From a virus, in IMG/VR virus record IMGVR_UViG_3300020172_002670, positions 1 through 24,174 of that record: DNA of 24,174 nt; one strand, written 5' to 3'. The translations under genes were made by a program, and so were the position numbers. Shown piece after piece: positions 19,593-24,174 of this stretch. The notes under the pieces were generated by a model. The model ran no database searches and was not told the DNA's origin. It saw only the letters and a list, made by a program, of their open reading frames with translations. Numbering within the stretch: position 1 is the first letter of the stretch; each line of letters opens with the position of its first letter.

Positions 19593-20372
19593 GTGTCCGA
19601 TACTCGCGTAACGGTTAATGGTTTAAGGCACTACGTTTGTAACGGCGTACCAAAACCCCTACCCTCAGTAACCTCGATCCTCAGCGCAACGCAGACAGAA
19701 GCCACGCGGGCAAAGCTGGCTCACTGGAACGCGTTAAATCCAGGAGTTGCCGACGCAGCAGCTACTAGAGGAACTTGGATTCACAACAGCGTCGAAGATT
19801 ACTTAAAAGGGCTCCGAGTAATACCATCAGAGCAATACAAACCGTACTGGGAGGGTGTACCAGAACTTCTGGACGATCTTCTGGAGGGAGGGCGTGTTCT
19901 GTGGTCGGAAAAACCTTTTAATCAGCCGCGTTGGGCTAGATACGTTGGTGACGACGGTGTCGGCAGAATTCATTATTACGATGAGAAGACAGGACACGGC
20001 TATGCAGGGTGCTGCGACCTCATTTATATGAATTCAAACGCTGAAATTATCCTTGCCGACTTCAAGACTAGCAACGGACCTTACTCAGCCCGTTTCCCAA
20101 ATAAAAACCAGAACATCGACGAAAGAACTCGTAAGGCTCTCATATCCGGTGTATTTAGAACTAAAAAGACACGACTTCAACTGGCTGCTTACAAAGCAGC
20201 TGCAGAAGCTTGCCTAGGAATTAAAATTAGTAAAACACAAATTATTGTCACTACGGCAATAAAAGAGTTCAATACTCAGATATTTACGTTTGGAGGTGAA
20301 GAAATAGAAAAAGACGAAGAAAGTTGGTTCCAAGTTGTCAAACAGTACTACGAACTAAACCCGGCAGCGTAG
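19593..20372 (+). CDS. PD-(D/E)XK nuclease, RecB/MGME1-like exonuclease
   Basis: A 259-residue nuclease of the PD-(D/E)XK superfamily. Visible motifs: LPSVTSILSATQTEATRAKL (23-42), RGTWIHNSVEDYL with His64, GYAGCCDLIYM (Asp142), EIILADFKTS (Asp156-x-Lys158) and LQLAAYKAAAE (Gln197, Tyr200). The early 'PSVTxIL' and 'RGTxxH' blocks are typical of MGME1/RecB-like phage exonucleases of about 250-300 residues. Substrate is probably single-stranded or end-processed DNA with metal-dependent cutting. Start GTG 19593; a TTGACA at 19579 has no -10 at normal distance. It lies ahead of the primase-helicase, so a replication or recombination role is likely. Confidence 0.85.
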   Translation: MSDTRVTVNGLRHYVCNGVPKPLPSVTSILSATQTEATRAKLAHWNALNPGVADAAATRGTWIHNSVEDYLKGLRVIPSEQYKPYWEGVPELLDDLLEGGRVLWSEKPFNQPRWARYVGDDGVGRIHYYDEKTGHGYAGCCDLIYMNSNAEIILADFKTSNGPYSARFPNKNQNIDERTRKALISGVFRTKKTRLQLAAYKAAAEACLGIKISKTQIIVTTAIKEFNTQIFTFGGEEIEKDEESWFQVVKQYYELNPAA

Positions 20373-20474
20373 AATCAATCGCACCGGAAGGCAGGCGGGT
20401 CCTGGGTTCTTCAACTTTTCTTAGGCTCCAAAAGCCCCAAACCAGGTCATACTAGAAGCGCTCAGCGACAACCC
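20373..20474 (+). promoter_or_regulatory. Leader of the primase-helicase gene
   Basis: A 102-base gap without a gene. CCTGG (20401-20405) and CCAGG (20442-20446) can form an outer stem, with GGCT/AGCC (20424-20427 with 20433-20436) inside it; there is no T-run. A CATACT at 20448-20453 could be a -10, but no -35 fits. A structured leader or weak promoter is possible. Confidence 0.3.
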
Positions 20475-23246
20475 ATGAAGTTCATTTGCTCTGTAAACCT
20501 CGGGGTGGTCCCGCACCTGCACCCCGAGCTGGGCAAGATCGCTGATGGCGGAAATTTCTCAGCTTTCAACTCGAACTGGGATGCTTGCGAGCTGTCCACG
20601 GGGGAGCTTGCGTCTGTTTTAGGCCAGCAAGCAGGTCTCTGCGCCTGGCATATGCAAGATGGTAAGAGACAAAAAAATTCGACTGGGGTTATAAAAGCTG
20701 GTCTGATCATTGTCGATATCGATAACCAGGCAGATCATAAAGATAAAGACGGCAACAAAGTACAAAAACAGGAGCTAACTGTAGAGCAAGCTCTAGAACT
20801 TGATATCTGTAAGAAGTATCTCACGCTTGGGTATTACTCGCCGTCCACGCGGGAAGGTTGGCCTCGGTTTCGTCTGGTCTTTGGATTAGAGACTACGGTC
20901 ATCAACGCTAATTTCTACCAGTGGTTCTGTAAGCAGATCTATTCGCAGATTCCCGGTTCGGATATACGAGCAACTACCGTACCGAATCTTTTTTATGGTC
21001 CAAAAAATAAAGAAGCTATTTTCGCAACACCAGGTAAATACATACCTAAAGAAAAAATCTCTGAAGCCATCAGAGCATTTGCTGCGCTTCCTGCTGACGA
21101 AACTGATTTAGGAGGTGACCCTTCTGAATACTTAAACCAGGTAACTATCAGAGAAAATGGGATGGACCTGGAAAGGCTCGTCTCGAATACTGTTCGGTCT
21201 GTCCTTGAAGGTGAAGAGGTTGGGGACCGCAGCTCAACCATGGCTGCAGTATTTAAAGAGCTCTTAGGTTGGGCCAACTGGTGCGAGTCAAATAAAATCG
21301 CTTTATGTGTCTCACCCTTGACAGTAGCGCATCGTGCGTTCTATAACATATATGGCTATCCGCACGACATCGATGGTAAATTCGACCGCATCCTCAATTC
21401 GATCAGAAACCCGGAAGAACTACTGCCTGCTGTAGCCCTGGCCTCTGAGCTCGGCGAGCTAGGGACCTGGAAAAAGATCAGGCGAATCAGCCGATCTGTT
21501 TTCGACACACACGCTTCCGACGAAGTTAAGGAAGCACTGGTTCAAGCAAAACGAGAAGCAGCTGTTAACGCTGTGCTCGATATGTCTGAATTTGACCTCG
21601 GCGCACCTGAGGTAACAACATCAAAATCAACAACAAAAATTAAACAAAAAACTGAAGACATGAACACACCCTCTACGCCCACGCAACTTGTAAATCTTCA
21701 AGGCGGGACAAAGAATAGAGAATTTTCTGAAAACGATGTAGCTGATATTATCGTTACAAATCAAGGAGATCAGTTTATATACGACAGCTACTTAGACCAG
21801 TTTTATCACTACGATGAAGACCAAGATATTTGGTATCATCAAGATGAGCAGCACATTAAGCGCCGAATTGTAAAAGCTCTCGATTCTTTTGTAACAGCTG
21901 GCGTGTTGTCTAAGTACAACGCAGCCATGATCAACAGTGTATTTTCAATCCTGAAAGCTAAACTGCTTCGCTCAGCTGACGGAGGGCGTAGAAGTATTTG
22001 GACAAAGGCTCGTGGTTGTATACCTTTTAAAAATGGTGTTCTGGATACGACGACTCTTGAGTTCGAGGAAGGGCGTCACAAAGAACTTTATCTGCGTCAC
22101 AAACTACCTTATGAATATGACGCCAGAGCTCAGTGCCCCGAGTTCATGCGCTGGATTACCTCTGCACTGGATAAAGGGCAAGAGGTTTTAATCCAGGCTT
22201 TTGCTCGTGCTTTGCTAACTGGCTACACAGCTGGTGAAAGGTTTTTGCACTTAGTCGGTCCTGGAGGTACCGGCAAGTCAACCATGCAGCAGCTGATGGT
22301 AGCTCTCGCCGGTTTCCACGGCACTCACACCTCAAGTCTTGAGGTGATCGAAACTAATAAGTTTGAGAGCTATAACCTCATAGGTAAGAAACTTTTACTC
22401 CTTACCGACGAATCAAACTACAACCGTCGAATGGACGTTTTGAAGAAGCTGACCTCAGCTTCTGATACGCTTCGCGCAGAACGAAAGTACGGAAAAGAAA
22501 TCATCAGTTTCAAGCCAGAATGTCTGGTTTGTATTGCGAGTAACGAGCACATCACATCTAACGATTCGAGTAGTGGTTTAGAGCGGCGACGCCTGACCAT
22601 CGTGATGGATAAGGTTGTAGATCCTAGTTTGCGTAAAGAACTAATCAGCGTATTCGACGATCGGATCGAAGGTGCTTTTGTTCCGGAGATGAGCGGGATT
22701 GTGACGTGGGCTTTGTCAATGCCTTATGTCACGATGAAGGACGTTCTGGCAAACCCAACAAAACACGTTCCGTCTTTAAACAAAACAAATATCGAGGCGC
22801 TTCTTTTCAATAATCAATTTGTGGCATGGCTTCACGACTGCTGCCTGTACGCGCCTAACAGTATTACTCCTGTCGGTCAGGGTGCGAGGAAACCAAATAC
22901 AGACGAAGCTGAAAAGGGCATGTATGTAGCCAACGCTTATGGTGCTCTGTATCCTAGCTACGCTAACTTCTGTAAATCATGCGGCTACAAACCTGCGGCG
23001 AAACATCGTTTTGTCGAAAGAACTAAGGAGGCTATGACAAACATCTTGAAAGTACCAAACGTAAAAGTAGTGTTAAATGATGGCATTCCTGGTATAAAGG
23101 GGCTTCGGATCAAGGCTTTTGACTTACAATCCGACCGCGCGGCTAAAGGACCTGACCGACTGCCTTCTCCCGTGGAGTTCGCTCAGGACATGAACAGCAC
23201 TCGTTGGGACACAGCTTTTCAAAAACATGACCCGGTCAAATCCTAA
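20475..23246 (+). CDS. Bifunctional primase-helicase: AEP-like N-terminus, D5-type SF3 helicase
   Basis: A 923-residue protein, the largest of the window. The N-terminal quarter has GLIIVDIDNQ (Asp81-x-Asp83) and YYSPSTREGWPRFRLVFGLE, the layout of archaeo-eukaryotic (PrimPol-like) primases; the usual S-x-H is replaced by an STR sequence, so priming activity is not assured. Residues 350-410 are a charged linker. From about 450, a D5_N-like region (FIYDSYLDQFYHYDEDQDIW) leads to a superfamily 3 helicase: Walker A GPGGTGKST (595-603), Walker B LLLLTDE (Asp645, Glu646), and CLVCIASNEHITS (Asn690) followed by ERRRLTI. It should unwind and prime DNA for PolA. The next gene overlaps by 20 bases. 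Confidence 0.92.
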   Translation: MKFICSVNLGVVPHLHPELGKIADGGNFSAFNSNWDACELSTGELASVLGQQAGLCAWHMQDGKRQKNSTGVIKAGLIIVDIDNQADHKDKDGNKVQKQELTVEQALELDICKKYLTLGYYSPSTREGWPRFRLVFGLETTVINANFYQWFCKQIYSQIPGSDIRATTVPNLFYGPKNKEAIFATPGKYIPKEKISEAIRAFAALPADETDLGGDPSEYLNQVTIRENGMDLERLVSNTVRSVLEGEEVGDRSSTMAAVFKELLGWANWCESNKIALCVSPLTVAHRAFYNIYGYPHDIDGKFDRILNSIRNPEELLPAVALASELGELGTWKKIRRISRSVFDTHASDEVKEALVQAKREAAVNAVLDMSEFDLGAPEVTTSKSTTKIKQKTEDMNTPSTPTQLVNLQGGTKNREFSENDVADIIVTNQGDQFIYDSYLDQFYHYDEDQDIWYHQDEQHIKRRIVKALDSFVTAGVLSKYNAAMINSVFSILKAKLLRSADGGRRSIWTKARGCIPFKNGVLDTTTLEFEEGRHKELYLRHKLPYEYDARAQCPEFMRWITSALDKGQEVLIQAFARALLTGYTAGERFLHLVGPGGTGKSTMQQLMVALAGFHGTHTSSLEVIETNKFESYNLIGKKLLLLTDESNYNRRMDVLKKLTSASDTLRAERKYGKEIISFKPECLVCIASNEHITSNDSSSGLERRRLTIVMDKVVDPSLRKELISVFDDRIEGAFVPEMSGIVTWALSMPYVTMKDVLANPTKHVPSLNKTNIEALLFNNQFVAWLHDCCLYAPNSITPVGQGARKPNTDEAEKGMYVANAYGALYPSYANFCKSCGYKPAAKHRFVERTKEAMTNILKVPNVKVVLNDGIPGIKGLRIKAFDLQSDRAAKGPDRLPSPVEFAQDMNSTRWDTAFQKHDPVKS

Positions 23247-23796
23247 TCTGGTAATTGCTCTGGCTGCTACTGCGGCAGTCGGCGTCGCCACAGCTCTCAC
23301 AGCTCCCCAGTTTGTGGGGGCTCCCTTAGCTTTTGCAGGCGGTTTAATCGGAGGCGCCGGGATCGGGCGGGAGCGTGCACTACGTAAGCAGAAGGTCGAT
23401 GAGGCCTCCACACGGGTGACCTCCTGTTTCACCGCTCTGTATGAATCAAATCGCGGAATCGTCGATCCAGCTCAGCTTGGACTTTTGGCGAATATTTCCG
23501 GCGAACAAGCACACGCGTTTTTAAATAATTTGGCTGAGACCACGAACGGTCAAAAAATTACCGTCAGACAGGGAGGAGGGGTGGTTTTTGCTTTCCCTCA
23601 CTCGCAATCGGCACTCGATGAGTTAACTGCAAATGCTAGGAAGTGGGCAGAAGCGCAAACGCAGCAACTTACTGCTGAGCTGAATCAACACAAACAAGCT
23701 CTGCAATACATGCAACTTCAACAAGCAGCGGCAACGGCTCCTAAGTCACCAGCTCCTATTAGTGAGATTAGCCCTTGGGAAAATGTAAACCCTTAA
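23227..23796 (+). CDS. Membrane-anchored protein with winged-helix-like middle
   Basis: A 189-residue protein, ATG 23227, overlapping the primase-helicase by 20 bases. The first 50 residues are Ala/Gly-rich and hydrophobic (LVIALAATAAVGVATALTAP, then FAGGLIGGAGIGRERAL), enough for one or two membrane helices. Residues 58-115 (STRVTSCFTALYESNRGIVD, then LANISGEQAHAFLNNLAETT and VVFAFP) read like a small winged-helix domain. A Gln-rich coiled coil (TAELNQHKQALQYMQLQQ) and a Pro-rich tail follow. It may tether replication proteins or a nucleoprotein complex to the membrane; that is only an idea from layout and position. Confidence 0.6.
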   Translation: MTRSNPNLVIALAATAAVGVATALTAPQFVGAPLAFAGGLIGGAGIGRERALRKQKVDEASTRVTSCFTALYESNRGIVDPAQLGLLANISGEQAHAFLNNLAETTNGQKITVRQGGGVVFAFPHSQSALDELTANARKWAEAQTQQLTAELNQHKQALQYMQLQQAAATAPKSPAPISEISPWENVNP

Positions 23797-23822
23797 AAAC
23801 TATAAGTATTAAATCATTCTAT

Positions 23823-23852
23823 TAGATCTACACACTACGAGGTTCAACAATG
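23823..23852 (+). repeat. Leader repeat, copy 1
   Basis: A 30-base block (TTAG-A, then the 26 bases TCTACACACTACGAGG + TTCAACAATG at 23827-23852) including the start codon of the following gene. GAGG at 23839-23842 lies seven bases before ATG and is a credible Shine-Dalgarno. The same 26 bases recur at 24076-24101, with one difference in the flanking four. Confidence 0.85.
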
Positions 23853-24074
23853 ACTGAAGAACAGCTAGATGCTTTGCGTCATCTGATTAAACAAGAGATC
23901 GACGCTGCCCGGATCGACGGTATGGAACACGGTGCATGGGGGTGGGCAGATAAACAATTAGAAGAAGGATGGCGAGATCTTAAAGCTAGCTTTAACGAAG
24001 CTCGTGCTCTAAGTGCACTCACAGATCTTTATGCCAATAACGACAAGGGATTGAAAGATCTGGCTAACAGTTAG
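23850..24074 (+). CDS. Small acidic helical protein (74 residues)
   Basis: Starts at ATG 23850 after the repeated leader with a GAGG Shine-Dalgarno. The product is helical and acidic: TEEQLDALRHLIKQEIDAAR, then HGAWGWADKQLEEGWRDLKA and FNEARALSALTDLYANNDKG. The pair of tryptophans in an otherwise charged protein suggests a compact helical bundle. Not recognised. The next gene follows after 24 bases with the same leader. Confidence 0.7.
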   Translation: MTEEQLDALRHLIKQEIDAARIDGMEHGAWGWADKQLEEGWRDLKASFNEARALSALTDLYANNDKGLKDLANS

Positions 24075-24101
24075 TTCTACACACTACGAGGTTCAACAAT
24101 G
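24071..24101 (+). repeat. Leader repeat, copy 2
   Basis: TTAG-T followed by the same 26 bases as copy 1 (24076-24101), ending in the ATG of the last, truncated gene. The repeat therefore precedes two consecutive genes and includes their Shine-Dalgarno and start codon. Confidence 0.85.
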
Positions 24102-24174
24102 CGACGCTATCTCCGAAGCCTTGCCCACCATCCTGGACTATTTTATGCGTCTTTTTTCACAGCTATGGGTGCAG
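24099..24174 (+). CDS. Partial gene, N-terminus of a possibly membrane protein
   Basis: The start of a gene running out of the window: ATG 24099, then MRRYLRSLAHHPGLFYASFF followed by TAMGA at the window end. The basic start followed by hydrophobic/aromatic residues (GLFYASFFTAMGA) suggests a membrane segment. The start is supported by the repeated leader with GAGG. Nothing more can be said from 25 codons. Confidence 0.55.
   Translation, partial: MRRYLRSLAHHPGLFYASFFTAMGA

Noticed and set aside
19579-19607. TTGACA as a promoter before the PD-(D/E)XK nuclease gene
   Set aside because: At 16-18 bases downstream there is only ACTCGC-like sequence, no -10 element, and the predicted start would lie inside the gene.
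1-24174. tRNA, rRNA, CRISPR array or integrase
   Set aside because: No T-loop/acceptor pairs, no spaced direct repeats with spacers, and no recombinase catalytic motifs were seen when reading both strands.
1-24174. HIP1 (GCGATCGC) as a cyanobacterial chromosome signature
   Set aside because: No copies were noticed; absence is consistent with a phage and gives no support for host chromosome.

Overview
The window looks like the early/replication part of a cyanophage genome, or of a prophage of a cyanobacterium with phycobilisomes. Three things point that way. Dense, nearly all plus-strand genes overlap by 1-20 bases. Many tiny proteins flank a phage-type replication set: DNA polymerase I without a 5' nuclease, a primase-helicase with an SF3 motor, an SSB-like protein and a PD-(D/E)XK nuclease. 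A minus-strand gene reads as NblA, the phycobilisome-degradation adaptor. Most start codons lack a Shine-Dalgarno sequence and are preceded by TC, CC or AC, as is common in cyanobacteria. No integrase, tRNA, rRNA, CRISPR array or structural gene was seen, and the window opens and closes inside the genome.

Layout. 1-438: no convincing gene, a repeat-rich leader. 439-6161: about 22 small genes, mostly of unknown function, including a secreted RlpA-like protein and a run of small exported peptides near 5.1-6.0 kb. One gene (4622-4828) is antisense and shares a CTAA stop overlap with its neighbour. Several genes are too short to pass a 60-residue cut-off (1562, 5455, 5660, 5854, 8877, 16289). 6143-6998: a MarR-type regulator and a dCTP deaminase-like protein. 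7168-7196: the best sigma70-type promoter of the window. It drives a coiled-coil protein, a 403-residue protein, a 46-residue protein, a RavA-like MoxR AAA+ ATPase and a ViaA-like VWA protein, four of them in tight translational coupling. 11793-13114: two unknown genes, closed by an intrinsic terminator at 13141-13163. 13171-18426: polA, lysine-rich and short unknown proteins, a zinc/HTH protein, a tandem OB-fold SSB-like protein and a companion with a flexible tail, closed by a bidirectional terminator. 18481-18714: nblA on the minus strand. 18713-23796: a methyltransferase-like protein with degenerate motifs, a coiled-coil acidic protein, a PD-(D/E)XK nuclease, the primase-helicase and a membrane protein. 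23850-end: two small genes with an almost identical leader.

How it may work together (inference). The small genes are probably early host-takeover functions. Dcd-like enzyme and NblA would raise nucleotide and amino-acid supply, and the 13-23 kb block replicates the genome. The AAA+/VWA pair probably remodels a host or phage complex that cannot be identified from sequence. The most unusual observations are the RavA/ViaA-like cassette, nblA sharing one ACATGT palindrome as start codon with a divergent gene, the degenerate methyltransferase, and several families of short repeats placed at gene starts. All identifications come from reading translated sequence and motifs from memory; no database search was possible.
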